A DNA stretch of 64,000 nucleotides, from assembly GCA_033816765.1 (NCBI GenBank), contig CM066294.1:1798001-1862000 (forward strand). The letters run 5' to 3'. The translations under genes were made by a program, and so were the position numbers. This DNA is from Nothopassalora personata (taxonomy: Eukaryota > Ascomycota > Dothideomycetes > Mycosphaerellales > Mycosphaerellaceae). Below are positions 40,901-53,845 of the stretch, in pieces; the first letter of the stretch is position 1; each line of letters begins with the position of its first letter. The notes below the pieces were generated by a model. The model saw only the letters and a list, made by a program, of their open reading frames with translations. It was not told the DNA's origin and did not search any database.

Positions 40901-43393
40901 ATGAGCCCGCGGTCGCCGCTCTCAGACGGCGAAGTCAGCAGCGAGGACGGGGAGAAGGTTACAAAGAGCACATCACTACGCCCATCTACGGATATTAATT
41001 CGTCCGCCAGACACGTTCGCGACCACGCGAAGTCTTCATCTCGGCCCACGCGACCCACTGGCCGTGAGGCTTTGATGACCGATAGGAACGCACATTTCAA
41101 CGGATATGGCCACGACCGGGACCGCTCGAGGTCCCCTTTTCGTAGAGACCGTTCAGGCTCAAGATCGCCTTTCCGCGCAGACCGAGATGGAGGTTTGGGC
41201 AACGAGAAGAGGCGACGGCACGACGATCACTATGGCAAGAACGTGTCGGACACGAGGCGGCATAAGGCATATGATGACAAGCCAGCGCGTGGGCACGGAT
41301 ACCGCGACTTAGATCATCCATCCCTGCCGAATGCAAATCTCGCATACAACGACCGCCATGGCCGCGACCGAATCAGCACTCGCGACTCACACGGCTATCG
41401 CGAACGCAGCCGATCTCCTTTCCGTGCGACTGCACCCACCACGCAAGCACGGCCATCAAGTAAGCATGAATCCTCCAGACCTGATTTGCAGCGTAGCGAA
41501 CGTGGCATCCCGTTCACTGCGCAACGCGAGTCTCTCCATCAAGCACAACATGGAGAAAGTGATGCCAAGGCGGACTCGTCGCCATCAGGCAGGCAGGCAA
41601 CCGTGACTGAAGACGACAAGGCAAGGTCAGTACGACATGATCGAAATTCTACCGATAGTGACCTAACTGACCATTGCCATGACAGTGAGCAAGTTGAGGA
41701 GACCGCTGAACCAGGAACGCAGCTATCGGAAGCAGAGCAGATTGAATTGCGTCGCAAGAAGCGCGAGGCGATCAAGAAGAAGTACGCAGCATCATCCGGG
41801 AACGACTCTCTTCGTAGAGCTACACTGGAGTCGAACCTGCCTTCCGCTGCTGCGACACCCGTCCATGATAGCATGAACGGATCCGAGCCGCAGTCGCCGG
41901 TGTCGCCCAACTCGCCTGGCACTCCCAAAGACAGCTCATCAGCTCCTGGCTCACCTGCACAACTCGAGGCCATGAGCGATGCGGACCTCGTCAACCCGCT
42001 GCAGGTCAACGCAAACAACGATGATCAAGGTCAGTCGGCTGCCGATTATGACCCTAGCATGGACATGAATGAGGACAGGCCAGAGTTCAGGCGCCAAGAT
42101 ATACAAGACGCAGAACAGCAGGGAGAACCAAACAAGGAGGGAGCTTCGATGCAGTTACCGAAGAAGCCCGCCGACGAGTTCGACATGTTCGCCGAAGATG
42201 ATGACGATGATGATATGTTTGCACCCGCCGATAAACCTGCGAACAAGACTGACCCGAAGGAGGCTCGCACGTTGGATGAAGGTATGTTGGACAACTGGGA
42301 CTATCCCGATGGCCACTATCGCATCATCAATGGTGAGCTACTGGAGAATCGCTATGCCGTCGAGCAGCAAGTCGGAAAGGGTACTTTCGCGACTGTCGTA
42401 CGAGCTCGAGATTCGCAGACTGGTAACAAAGTTGCCATCAAGATCGCGTGTAGGAACGACACTATGCTCAAGGCAGCACAGAAGGAGATGCAGTTCCTCG
42501 AGCGCCTCAACGAGAAGGACCCGGAAGACAAGAGATACATCATACGACTGCTGGGTAGCTTCACGCACAAGGGACACCTCTGTCTTGTCTTCGAGGGACT
42601 ACACATGGACCTCCGAGAAGTGCTCAAGAAGTTCGGGCGTGATGTCGGCATTAACTTGGATGCCGTCAAGGTCTATGCGTACCAGATGTTTCAAGCATTG
42701 CTCCACATGAAGCATGCAGAAGTCCTGCACGCTGATCTGAAGCCGGACAACATTCTGGTGAACGAGAAGCGTACCCTGATCAAGATTTGCGATTTTGGTA
42801 CTGCTACTCTGCAGCAGGACGCGGAACTCACACCGTACCTCGTCTCGCGGTTCTACCGCGCACCAGAAGTGATTCTAGGGATGGACTTCGACTACGCCAT
42901 CGACATGTGGGCTATTGGATGCACACTCTTCGAGCTGTACGCCGGTCGTATCTTATTCAACGGCGCCGACAACAATGGAATGCTAAGGGTCATCCAGGAG
43001 TGTCGAGGCAAACTCCCAAACCGACTGATTAAGCGTGCGAAGCTGGCTGACAAGTACTTCGACGAGCAATTCACCTTCTATGGCCTCGAGCGCGATAAGA
43101 TGACCGGTAACATTGTTCAGAAGCCGATGCACTTCGCGCAGGGACTTGCCAAGCGGGATCTCAAGTCGAGACTAAGTGGTAACACGAACAAGATGACGCC
43201 GGCCATGCTCAAGGAGCACACCGCGTTCTTGGATCTACTGGATAAGTGCTTGCAGCTGGACCCGGAAAAGCGAATCAAGCCCAAGGATGCTCTCCACCAT
43301 CACTTCTTCGCTAGGCCGGCTTCGCAAGTCAAGCCGAAAGGTTCGGTCTCCTCAACTATGCTGCGGCCTGTGGCTGTGCAGCACTCTGGGTAG
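40901..43393 (+). CDS. prp4: Prp4-family pre-mRNA splicing kinase
   Basis: A single exon encodes 830 residues from the ATG at 40901 (MSPRSPLSDGEVSSEDGEKV). The first 230 residues are rich in Arg, Ser and Asp, as in SR-type splicing proteins, and a run of acids lies near 430 (EDDDDDDM). The kinase domain spans about 481-805: glycine loop VGKGTFATVV, VAIKI with the ATP-binding lysine, catalytic HADLKPDN near 610, DFGTA, and TPYLVSRFYRAPEVILG as activation loop. The last motif and LDNWDYPDGHYRI before the domain are specific for PRPF4B/Prp4 kinases, which phosphorylate U4/U6.U5 components and are needed for spliceosome activation. The usual HRD is HAD here, as in other members. Confidence 0.93.
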   Translation: MSPRSPLSDGEVSSEDGEKVTKSTSLRPSTDINSSARHVRDHAKSSSRPTRPTGREALMTDRNAHFNGYGHDRDRSRSPFRRDRSGSRSPFRADRDGGLGNEKRRRHDDHYGKNVSDTRRHKAYDDKPARGHGYRDLDHPSLPNANLAYNDRHGRDRISTRDSHGYRERSRSPFRATAPTTQARPSSKHESSRPDLQRSERGIPFTAQRESLHQAQHGESDAKADSSPSGRQATVTEDDKARSVRHDRNSTDSDLTDHCHDSEQVEETAEPGTQLSEAEQIELRRKKREAIKKKYAASSGNDSLRRATLESNLPSAAATPVHDSMNGSEPQSPVSPNSPGTPKDSSSAPGSPAQLEAMSDADLVNPLQVNANNDDQGQSAADYDPSMDMNEDRPEFRRQDIQDAEQQGEPNKEGASMQLPKKPADEFDMFAEDDDDDDMFAPADKPANKTDPKEARTLDEGMLDNWDYPDGHYRIINGELLENRYAVEQQVGKGTFATVVRARDSQTGNKVAIKIACRNDTMLKAAQKEMQFLERLNEKDPEDKRYIIRLLGSFTHKGHLCLVFEGLHMDLREVLKKFGRDVGINLDAVKVYAYQMFQALLHMKHAEVLHADLKPDNILVNEKRTLIKICDFGTATLQQDAELTPYLVSRFYRAPEVILGMDFDYAIDMWAIGCTLFELYAGRILFNGADNNGMLRVIQECRGKLPNRLIKRAKLADKYFDEQFTFYGLERDKMTGNIVQKPMHFAQGLAKRDLKSRLSGNTNKMTPAMLKEHTAFLDLLDKCLQLDPEKRIKPKDALHHHFFARPASQVKPKGSVSSTMLRPVAVQHSG

Positions 43394-46184
43394 CGTTCTG
43401 GTGCGCGCAGCCTCGTCACCAAGGTGAAACATACCATGAGGGCGAATTGTCTTACTTCATAGCATGATCCACGCTTCTATGCTGCGCCTTGTGCCCTGCG
43501 CTGCGATGGTTTCTGCGATACATGTTACAAGTACTGTGGCAAATCTCGAATCTTTGAGTACAGCCCTCTCTACGTGTCACTTATCCTAGGACGGGAGTTC
43601 TTGTCTGATAACGCTCCCTGGTATCGTTTATGGCCAGGTGACTGCAAGCAGGGAAAGTGCATCTTGTATCGTCAGCCGTGCGACAAGTGTCCAGTTGATC
43701 TAGTCTTCATCCTTTCGTTCGATACGATATAGCGGATGAAGCTCTGCTGAGCATCATTGACGGTCTGGTGAGGGTTCACACTATGCCGCATCGCCAGCAA
43801 GAATCACCATCTTGAGCAGAGAATTGTTCACTACGTATGGACTTTGCGCATTTGGCTATACCATCACTTGGAGAGATGGAGCAGGAGAATGGAGAGAAAG
43901 ACTATTGCGTTAGTGGCAGAGTATGTGTCAACTCTACTCTCGACACGAGCGGATACATCTTTATGGATGGAGATGTGATAGAGCCCGGCGGGCAGATAGA
44001 TTCCCGTCAACGAAATGATTCGGTTATGTTCCCAACGAATGTCACTCTCTCGAGAATGCAGTGGCAGTGACACGCATGACGGCAGTACATATCGTGAAGC
44101 GATCTGCCCTGTGCCCCTGTTCGTCCTCCACCATGATCATGTGCTCTGGAGAGCTGCTCTGTTTTATGTCCTGCCATGTCTACTGGGAGATGCAGGACTG
44201 ACCGCACTTCAGATGCTCTCTACCTGTATGTATGCGATTTAATTACTATATGTATGATCTGATGCCTATAGCGTCTCATCGTTGTCGAAGTTGAGGGCTT
44301 CTGTACGAACACATTGAGTAGCGATGTCTTGAACAATATCTCGTGAAGTCTTTCCTCCTCCAAAGCACATATTCGACACCACTCGTTGAGTCCCAACTAA
44401 GGAGTACGGTGAGAGGAGCACGCAGAAATAAGAACAGCAAGGAGAGCGATACTTTGACCGTATCTGTAAAGCCTTCGTGATGTATTGCTCATGTTGTCGA
44501 CGTCCCAGGAGTTTTCCTTGTACGCTACCTCAACCCTACCTGACATAATCAGCGTCAGGAATGTGCATTTTTCGAGGCCAGCAGCTAGCGACAAGTCAGT
44601 AACACCCAATCACAGAGCACTCACACTGCTGCTGGCCCGTCGTTTCCGAAGGCCTCAGGCAAGACACATTTACAGAGGGACTCAGCCCGTCTCGTTATCG
44701 CACACGGTGAGGCCGGTCCGTCCCCGCATCCGATATAATCATGTGGTGCGGATCTATTGACAGCTGCACGAATGCGGATGCAATGTGTGCTCGCGGCTCG
44801 CCGGACAGGTGGCACAACTCTGCTACTGCTGCTACTGCAGCACAGAAAGTGCAGAGGTGCCTCTGACGAGCCTTGATTCGATGTCGTAGCACAAACAAGC
44901 TGCTGCGGCTGTTCCATCTGCACTCATCCGGCCACGACTCCTGTGCGCTTCAGCTGCAGTGGGAGTGGCGATTGTCTGCAGTTCCTGCGGTCGAGCTTGT
45001 CGTGGTTCATGTGCCCATGCGCTGACTTTCCGATACCATGCCATAGCATCGTGTCAGAGTTGCGGTATGTGTCTCGCAGCGAACCAAGATGGAGCAGTAT
45101 GAATCTTGGTTGCCGTCCGTATCCATACCACAAACAGCTACGGCGGGATCCCAAGCTCCGGTCGCTAATAAGAGCCAGAGAAAGTTCTTGGTGCTGATCA
45201 GTTCCTGCTACAAGTCAGAAAGTTTCGTGTATTCCTCCAAAGACAGCTCGAGGAATGCCTAGTGCAGTCGTCTGCGTTAGCTGGAGCGATCTAGCTCTAA
45301 CACCCTGCCGTGCCTGCTCAACTGTCAAGACAGACCTAAATGAGTAAGCGCGAGGATGGCTGCAGATGCACATAAGATCTCCTAACCGGAACGACTCAGG
45401 ACGAACAGACACTGCCTATCGTCCAGTGTGCTGTCAGGAGCGGGTTTCGTCCGTGCCGACCTATCGTCGTGCGACGCCGGAAGACAGAGAGAGCGATACC
45501 GAAAGTCATGCTCTTGTTGCCACAGTCCTGTGCGGATGTGTGCAGTGGATGATACCAGCGGTAAGAGCGGAGATTGATCCAGATGTAACGAGCCGGGTGC
45601 TGCGGGACCATCGCAGTCGTGACCGAGACCCTTGACACAAGAACCCAAGGACGACTACAGGTATACTTCGGTAAAGTCACGTTGACCACGAGGGTATTGT
45701 CGTCGTGCTGATGGTGATCAGCTATACCCGACATGGCGATATGTAGCCGACCACGCAACATGCTGTAGCCTGACGTCGTGATGTGCAACCTGCCACAGCT
45801 TCTTAAGTGATGGGGTGGAGGCCTGAAAGCTGAGGCGAGCGGCAATGCACTTCGCTCTGTAGCACAAGCATCTTTCATGCGGTCGCACCGAGCGCATGCG
45901 ATTAACATTGTGCTTGGGCATGTGTGACTGAGCTTGTGCAAGTCGCCACCCAACCACCGCTGCGGATGCGTGTCCCGGATGCATGTCTGTGGTAAAGAAG
46001 ATGAGTACTTGCATTTCGAGGAAACTTGGCGATGATGTTGAGATGCATTCTCGTCCTGGTCGCGTGCTCTAGTCGTCGGCCAGCCGATGCAGGAAGTGGT
46101 GGACGGCGTCTTTGCCGCTGATCATCGTTCTCAAGACCCCCCACCAGGAACGATATCTTCGAAGCATCACTGTGCATTAGCGCA
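43394..46184. other. Long stretch without accepted genes
   Basis: Nearly 2.8 kb. A 77-codon plus-strand frame at 43837-44070 has a good composition but no domain. Others overlap each other on both strands. A loose repeat of about 35 bases occurs near 45730-45790 (cgacatggcgatatgtagccg and cctgacgtcgtgatgtgca). No transposon feature was recognised. Confidence 0.4.
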
Positions 46185-46661
46185 TTACTCCGTCACATGA
46201 TCGTCGTCTGCATAGACTTTGACCACGGTCTTTGCCAAGTATCGCTTGGTGTCCAAGCTATAGAGACCAAGGTGCTGCGGCGGCGAGGCATGACAGGCGA
46301 CGGCGTCCACAGCGGCAGTGCAATGGGGTGCGGCCTCGTTGGTTCTCCACGTGCGTACACAACGCCCCGCCATGTCGCCACAGCTGTGTGCTGGAGCTGT
46401 GTGCCTGGGAGCGTCTAGGGCGCCTGTGGACCAATGTAATGTGGTTGCACTGAGGCGAGGTGCATGAGGGATTGCAGGTGAATGCACGGAACGGTTGGAT
46501 GCCTCATCAGTTGTAGTCCGGAAGGAAGATGTTGCGTCCGAGGAGTCGCTGCCTTGTCTTTCTTCACTTGCGGTCAAAAGTATTGATTCAGGAATGTCGT
46601 GAGACAGATTGATCAAGCTGTTCCGTGAAGATGACATGCTATCCTGACTGTTACGACTCAT
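46185..46661 (-). CDS. Hypothetical protein, Ser-rich N-terminus
   Basis: An intronless frame of 158 residues. The N-terminus (MSRNSQDSMSSSRNSLINLS) and the C-terminus (LDTKRYLAKTVVKVYADD) have a natural composition. The middle is rich in Ala, His and Thr and might include an unrecognised intron. No domain is seen. It lies downstream of nothing related, so context does not help. Confidence 0.4.
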   Translation of the reverse strand: MSRNSQDSMSSSRNSLINLSHDIPESILLTASEERQGSDSSDATSSFRTTTDEASNRSVHSPAIPHAPRLSATTLHWSTGALDAPRHTAPAHSCGDMAGRCVRTWRTNEAAPHCTAAVDAVACHASPPQHLGLYSLDTKRYLAKTVVKVYADDDHVTE

Positions 46662-47346
46662 TCATGAGCACGGAGCTGGTGACCACACATATGACGAGGC
46701 ATACGGAACAGTTTGAAAATAGCTGGGGTTGCTCGTCAACAGCTCGCGGAGCACTTGCCTTGATGGGTGTCTTGAAACATCAAGACGATGATGGTACATG
46801 ATGAAGGCCAAACCATATCCGCCGGGCATGGGCTTACGACTGTCAGCGCTCGAAGGCAGGTGATAACCTGAGAAGGTGGGAGCGAAAGCGGTTGTAGATA
46901 GCTCGAAGCTGCATGCCGGTGAGGGCTTTGATTCTGTTTTACAACGCATTTAAGTCCACGGGACATTCGTCCAGTGTGATCATACAGTTCCCATCGTTTA
47001 GCTCATGATCCGTTTCATGATGCGCCGGTCAATGCTCACTTTCTTTCATGCTTCGTTAAGCAGTAACCTTCTCCTGCGGCACAATCGTGTTGCCCGTCCT
47101 TAGTCACCGCCGATGGTAACATGAAATTTCCTCTCCAAACAACTTGCAAGAAGCGTAACAAACATCTGGGGTATCTAGTACAATCCTTTTGCGGCCAAAG
47201 CCATCTATAACACAATGCTGTCAAATCGCTCAGGTGCTGGTCCTCGTATCGTCGTAAACGCCTCGCACGGTGGTGTTGTCCAATATGAACATGTTAAGTG
47301 AATCAAACAATAAATATCGAGTAAAAAGCCAATGGCAGTTCCCGTC
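46662..47346. other. Intergenic, no gene seen
   Basis: Lies between the 3' end of the kinase gene and the start of the hypothetical gene. Only short frames are present. Confidence 0.45.
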
Positions 47347-48633
47347 TCAGTAAGTGGCGGCCCACATGTGATTTGGGGCCTGGATATTGAAGTTGGAGAA
47401 CATCTGGCCGCAACGCTGGAAGTTGCTGAAGAAGTGGCCAGTGGAGATGACGGGTGCCATTGACTTCGGAGGGGCCGTATGTATCCTTGGTTGAGGTGGG
47501 CATTGTCCTGAGGTCGGTGGAGTGGACTCTGGTGAAGGGTAGAAGTAGGCAGGTGATGGTGGGTATTGTTGAGCTGGAAGATCCAGGCGCGGAACCTCAA
47601 AGCCGGAAAAGGAATTGGTGGCACTGTCCAAGGATTGCTCAACGGGGCTGTATGGAGGTGTGGCTGGCGCCAACACTGCGTTGGAAGACGCGTTGTTGGT
47701 GGTTAACCTTGGGCAGCGGAAGATGAGGTCACGCAGTTCTCCAAGCGTGATCCTGTCACAAGGATTGACCTCGAAGATCCGCTGGAGAATGCGGTTGAAC
47801 TCATCAGTGATGGGGAGGATGGATTGCAAGAAGTTCCGGTCACGCATATAGGCCCGGAAGGTGGAGTCCTCTACTGATGCCCTCTTCCATGGGTTGCGGC
47901 CGCAGGTCAGGTTGACCAAGATCACACCAAGAGACCAGACGTCGTTTGGCGCCGAAGCATAGCATGAGAATGGTTTCGGGCTCGGGTTTTGGCATTCTGT
48001 GAGAATGTTAGCTCTGAAAACAGGAAGCCGGGATGGCTACATACCTGGTGACATGTAGAATGTTGAGCCACATCCAAAATCAGAGGTAACGCGGTCCTGT
48101 GTGGCCAATCCAAAATCTGCTAGCGTAACGGTCCAACCTTGGTCCTTGACGAGCACATTCTCAGGTTTGAGATCGCGGTGAAAAATTCCTTGTGAATGGC
48201 AATGCTGAACAGCGGAAAGGATCTGAAGGAACACCTGCTTGGCCTTGAAGTCGTCACCGATGTAATGACGCTCCTCGGTAATTTTGGAAAACAGATCGCC
48301 TTCAGGGCAGTATTCCATAACGACGTAGGTGCAATCCGCGCTGTCGAGAATCTTTACCAAGGAAACCACATTTGGATGCTGGCTTGCAAGGTAATGCAAG
48401 TGAATCTCAAGGTCCTGGAACTTCTTCTGTCGTGGGTCAAGGCCAATCTTGCTCAATGCTTTAACTGCATAGTCATTGCCGTTCGCAAGATCACGCGCCT
48501 TATAAACGGTGCCGTATGCTCCGACTCCAAGGATTCCGGTCAACTCAATGCTACCTGCAAGAACAAGGCCAATATCATCCTGTGGACTGCATTCTCCAGA
48601 AGGCTTCGGCGATGCAGGAGGTGTTGGAAGCAT
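47347..48633 (-). CDS. Ran1/Sks1-type serine/threonine kinase
   Basis: Two exons (48633-48045 and 47996-47347) with a 48-base intron give 412 residues; the join reads YMSP-E-CQNPSP. The kinase domain starts early: glycine loop GVGAYGTV (36-43), Lys58, HRDLKPEN (152-159), DFG (173-175), FGCGSTFYMSPE as activation loop, and VWSLGVILVNLTCGRNPW after the intron. The phrase GCGSTFYMSPE and the short N-terminus fit the Ran1/Pat1, Sks1 and Vhs1 group, which couples nutrient state to growth and development. The last 120 residues are Pro/Ser-rich and probably disordered. No further domain is present. Confidence 0.9.
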
Positions 48634-51600
48634 AGTCGAACGTCAACAACAACCACCCTTTCGAACGAGAACCGGACTGAAGTTATTGGATGTGAAGACA
48701 CTCATGAGCTGCCAAGCATACGGACGTCCAACGGCAACAACTCCGGAAAATGGAAACTTCTTGGGACAGAATAGGTTGTTGAAGCGAAGCTGGGGTTTGA
48801 AGTCGAAAGGAGTGTGTTCCCTTATGATGGAAGAGAGTGTCGAAGCCGTGTAAAGGTGAGGCGAGATGGTTAGGTGTAGTCCGCGTTGTCCGTATGATGT
48901 AGCGAAGGCAATGGCGGGGCGCGATAGTTGATGTGATAAAGGCACCGGACCCTGGTCAAGACGGGACAACGATCTGATATTAGGAAGGGTAGGCTAGAAC
49001 TAGGATGACGAGAGGTGACTGGCCAGCTACAAGGAAAGACGGGGTGCAAATGTACTCATAACAGCCTTTCACAGGTGGCCAGCTTCGTTCTGTTGAAACG
49101 ACACATCTCCATCTCGAAAGTCGAAGTTAGCGGCAAGGTCCCTGGGCAACGCCGCAACATGGCTCGCTCGTCACTAGCTCCATGCACGACCAGGTCATGA
49201 TGGGTCGCATGGACTAGCGCAACTTTGAGGCTGCCTATTTTTTCGTCTCGAGCTTGGCTGAAAGGATCTGCGGGTGCAGGGGAGGTCTGTGAGCGTCATC
49301 CCTGTGTCTTGCTTGCGTGTCAGTGGTCCACGGAATTAGGTGGCAGACGCCACCATCTGCATGCGTCCTCGTCTTTGTCGGGTGCACGGATGATCGGTCG
49401 TCGAGCGCTGGCGCAGCGACTGCCGCCCGTCAAACAGCGACAGTGGCGTCAAACCGCGTGTGCCATCGGCGTCCCGTTGGATAAGCGACACGGTGCGCAC
49501 ATTGCACAGCTTGGACGGACTGGAAGCAGCGCTTCAAGGAGAGACGTGACAACTCACTTGTGATTGGCTCATACCTGGCAGTGGACTCCTGTCCAAGCGA
49601 GCTGTGGAAGTGGTCACGAGCCTACTCACCGATCCGTTGGCGTGTCTGTTTGAGCCTGACAGCGGCTCCCACAAGCGGATACTGTACCTCAGCTGGGACC
49701 AGGACTTTCTTTTTGCTCGCACGAATTCCAGAAGATCGTTTGCCGCAAAGCTGGAACCTTGCGAATGCTAGAGCCCGGTAAGCACTTTGCGCTCATCGTG
49801 TCGTAAAGTTTCCTGCTTGTGAACCTTGGCCACGAACCATGAGGCGGGTAGCCAGAAACGAAAGCAAGCAGGGCTCTGGTCGGATACGCATGTTGCACAT
49901 CGGTACATCTCGCTGTGCCACGACGATCAATCTGCACAACGTGTAAGGGGAGCCCAGCCTCATGCAGGCGCTTGCGTTGAGACGTCGCACAGGCAACGAG
50001 GCACTCTCCGTTCCGATGGTTGTGCATCCAGCGTTGGCTCGCGTCCACTTGTCCTTCAAAGATCCGCCCCTCCTGTCTGACCTGATTGGGCAGATGCTTC
50101 GACACACGGCTGATCATCGGTGCTATGTCTATGTACTACGCCTGCCAGGTCATTGGCTGCCTGCTCTTTCGCTCGCTCGTGTGAGATTGTGCACACTCGC
50201 CCGGCGAGCAATAGTTCAAGAAACTGCTGGCGTCCGTTTTCCTTCCGCTGCGCCTTTTTTCAATGATCCTCATCTCGCCTGTGAATAGCAACAGCAACCC
50301 TCTCTCATAGCGTCAACCAGACCAACTTCAGCAAGACTCCCGAGACATCGTAAATCGTGCGGCAAAGGACCGATGTCCGTCATCACGTGAATGTCTGGAG
50401 TAAGACGTGGCCTCTTGTTGCTGCGCCACCACCCAACCATCCTTTTGCTCCTCATACCGCAGGCCACTGCTGAGTAGTTGGCATATGCACTTAAGCGCCC
50501 TAGCGGGCTCGTAGCCACCCCGCCAGAACCACTGCGGCACTGCTTCCAGCAGCAGGGAGTCCACGCCTCGTGCTCTGCCGTGGCGCGCCTTGTCGATTTC
50601 TGTGGTCCATACGATGCTTTGCAGTAGCCTACCCGTCAGCAAGGACCACTCTAAGCTTCTTCTGCACGTCTTTGCATCCGTCACTTCGACACCATACCAC
50701 TTTAAGGCACATTTCCTTCTCACGATTCGTCTGCTGCACGCCCGCATATCGCATCCTCGCATCCTCGCATCCACAGGAGGTGCCAGTCTTCCGCCAGGTT
50801 GTAAACACGACGCACACCGCTGTATCGATAGTATGCACACTGTCCCGCCCCTCCCTATGTCAGCTGCGGTCGTGATTCGCCGGCCTGACGCAAGAGGCAG
50901 GACAGCAATATGAACATGGTTGGAACTTCTACGATCTTCCTGCAGGGAAACTACTTTGTAAGAAGGCACGAAGGCATCTTGCAGCAGTTATACGTCAGGA
51001 ACAACCTCCATCCCCAAGATATTGCTGCACTTACGCGACTGTTCGAAAAGCTACCCACCATACTCATAGTGATAGTCTGATACGTAGCGTCAAATCGCAC
51101 GAATCAATGCCGTTCTTCTCAACACGGCATAAGCATCTATCGTCACCTCGAGGAGGTACGAGGTAATACGTGTACGTTGCTCATAGAGTGCTTTTCTCTT
51201 CTGGTTTAGCGGCTTGACGGTCATGGCATGCACTGGGCTTTCTCAACAAGCTCGATGCTTTCGATGCTGACTCGGACTCCTGGCCTTGCATTGCGATCCA
51301 CTGCGCAAACCTCTCGTGGTTGTTGCACACATGATCGCGCAGCTTTGTGGCTGCAGCTTGACCAGTGACATATATTGCTCATTCACTTGACAGACCAATG
51401 AAGAGCTGACCTGTTGGAGCAAGGTTGCCGGACAAAATCCTGCCAGTGTCTTGAATGCGTGGTTGCTGTTTCTAGTTTATGTCGCGCGCGACTGAGGCGC
51501 TTCGTTGCGACCAGCATCATCAACATCCTCCGAGCTTCACGGGCGGCCATCCGCTGGTCGAGAATATCTTGCTGATCGTGATTGATCCCGTCTGACTGCA

Positions 51601-53845
51601 TGGCGCCAGTCAGCACTGTTCGTGAATCGCGGATTATGTGGAGAGCTTGAGCGGCGCCTTGCAGCATGGTTGGAGGACGTAATGGTGCCAGCCACAAGAC
51701 AGGCCGTCGTAGTAAGCTGCAGAAGTCCGAGCCGCCGTCATGACATGGTCGAGGCGTGACGATTGCCAAGAGATGGATGAAAGCAGTGCGAGTGCCGCAG
51801 ATTTGCATACCAACTCCACCGACATCACTATTCAAATCGAATCAGCACAGCGAGTGTTAAGAATCAAGCCGGACGACATGGCGGCGGACCAGACCTGTGC
51901 CACCGGAGACGCTAGGCGCGAACATTCCTTTCAACTCGTAAAGGACACATGGCGAGCCTTGGTCGTGCATGAAACAGGCGAAAAGAAGTGATATTTGCCG
52001 ACTCCGGTTCTACCCTCCTCGGTGCGGTCGAACCAAACCACCAAGAATAAGCTGTGGGATTTTGGACGTTGCAGGCAATAGCGACCGCGACATCGACTAG
52101 GACAAAATGCCGAGTCGACTGATCGATAGAAAAAGCCTCTGCGAGCAATTTACACTCTCTAGATTATTTTTAGCACATTGTCTTCCTGCAGACTCTGTTT
52201 CTCGCGGTTGTACCAAGACGTGGTTTGGGTGGTTTGGTTCGTCCGCACCGAGCCCTCATCGCAGCGCCGGCCACACTCCCGAAGAAGTTCTTCCACATGT
52301 CTGCCATTGCAGAGAAGCTCGTGCAAGTGGCATCGGTATGCGATGGTCGCTACACTTCACCCCGAGGACCGCGATGATGGCAGCCATCACCGGTTGTAAG
52401 TTTGTGGCCAGTCAACAAGACAGTGCTCGAAGTTCCGTGGCCAGCCCAGACGCACGAGCTAACAGACACCGGCATCGAATAGCAACACTGTCGAGACAGT
52501 AGAATATCTTCCGATTGCTCGATGTGTCCGTCTGTAACGAACGCCCCTGGACAAGTCGATTTGCCGAACAAGCGTGAGCGACCTAGGCATGTCTTCGAAT
52601 GTTGTCCAACGAACAGTCGGTCAACAAGGCACTGCCTGTACTATCCCTCCGCTGAGTACTGTGGCCCTGCCGGACACAGCTGTCCTTCTGCTCGTATCAA
52701 CACAACATTTGCCACCGCGTGGAGCTGTGCTCATCGGCCACGGACGTCCTCATAGAGGGCAGATTGCAAACTGTGAGACTACAAAGCTTCCACGAAAGGC
52801 TGGCGCAGTGGTGTAATCTGATCAACTCGCTGCCTCATTCTGCCGTGCTTGACCAGAAGAAGTGCGCCAGCCATGCTGGTTCCGATGATCACGCGAAGAC
52901 TGCCCACCAACAAGCGTAGTGTTGACCAGCACAAGCACCAGCAGAAGGAACACGGCGGACAGGCCTGAGATCGATGATGCGATCCTAACAGAGAGATTTA
53001 GCAGACAGGTTTCACGGCCGCCCAGGTTCAACGAGCTTTGTCGCGCTAGCGAATTATAAACCCGGTCAAAAATCTGTATAATTTGCGGAAAGTTAGCCGC
53101 TACATGACAGCATAAAGCTGTATAGCTCGATGCCAACGCGGGCAGAAGTCTTTGTTATAATCCCGCTCGGCCATGGCAAGAACCCAGTTGTCTCGAGCCA
53201 GCTAAACCTCCCTGACATCGTCGTGATCAGTGCCAAGCTTTCCTCAACGATTGGGAGCTCCTCGCTCGAGTGCGAGCATATCCATGTGGTGGGAACTTGG
53301 GATTACCCATCCAACCAACAAGGCCAATTCCGCACAACTTCGATGAAGTCTACATCTACCTGGCAACCGCATGTTGCCACACTTTCGCCGCCTGCGTTTC
53401 GGAACCAACGGAGTTTGCTACTATTGTCAGCAGCGAGCTGGTCATCTGCCCGGTTGATGGTATCGCTGTTAGCCATGACATCGAAGTGCGACTGGGACGA
53501 TAAATCGGCTGCTGCGCCACGTCTACGGCTCGTGATGACATCATGGAGTACGTCTAAGCACTGTACTGTACACTGCCGTTCGTCCATGCGCTAGTCAGGA
53601 AGGTGAGGTGAAGATTAGATTCACTCTATGATCATGAATAGATAGCGAATCATGCCCAGATACAGCCCCAAGCAATGATCATACGATCACTGTACCCTAC
53701 TAGAAAGGATGTTCTACTGCTTGGTCTAGTAGTGTAATAACTATATCTAGCCCTTCTCAAACCTGGTAATTACGCGTCCACGAGCTATAATATAAGGTGG
53801 TTGATAAGGTAGTTAATAAGATAGAAGGGTAACAACACCTTCTAA
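48634..53845. other. 5.2 kb without accepted genes
   Basis: Only frames shorter than about 215 codons occur, on both strands and overlapping, without domains. A minus-strand frame at 51835-51383 has an Arg-rich helix-like end (EARRMLMMLVATKRL) but nothing to support it. From 53640 to 53845 the sequence is richer in A and T, with an 8-base inverted repeat (CTACTAGA near 53699). The stretch ends at the MITE. Confidence 0.45.
50751..50774. repeat. Short tandem repeat of gcatcctc
   Basis: Three copies of an 8-base unit, the last with one change (gcatccac). Confidence 0.8.

Noticed and set aside
40384..41202. 272-codon minus-strand frame upstream of and over the start of the Prp4 gene
   Set aside because: Half of it is antisense to the Arg/Ser-rich part of Prp4, where such frames arise from codon bias, and it includes a run of Asp from the GTC repeat.
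43837..44070. 77-codon plus-strand frame with good composition
   Set aside because: No domain, signal peptide or splice context; such frames are expected by chance in 2.8 kb.
50197..50258. Stem GGCGAGC/GCTGCGCC followed by a run of six T, looking like the end of a Pol III gene
   Set aside because: Only about 45 bases lie between the arms and no T-loop or A-box fits.
51383..51835. 150-codon minus-strand frame
   Set aside because: Composition is mixed and no motif supports it, and several overlapping frames on the other strand are equally long.
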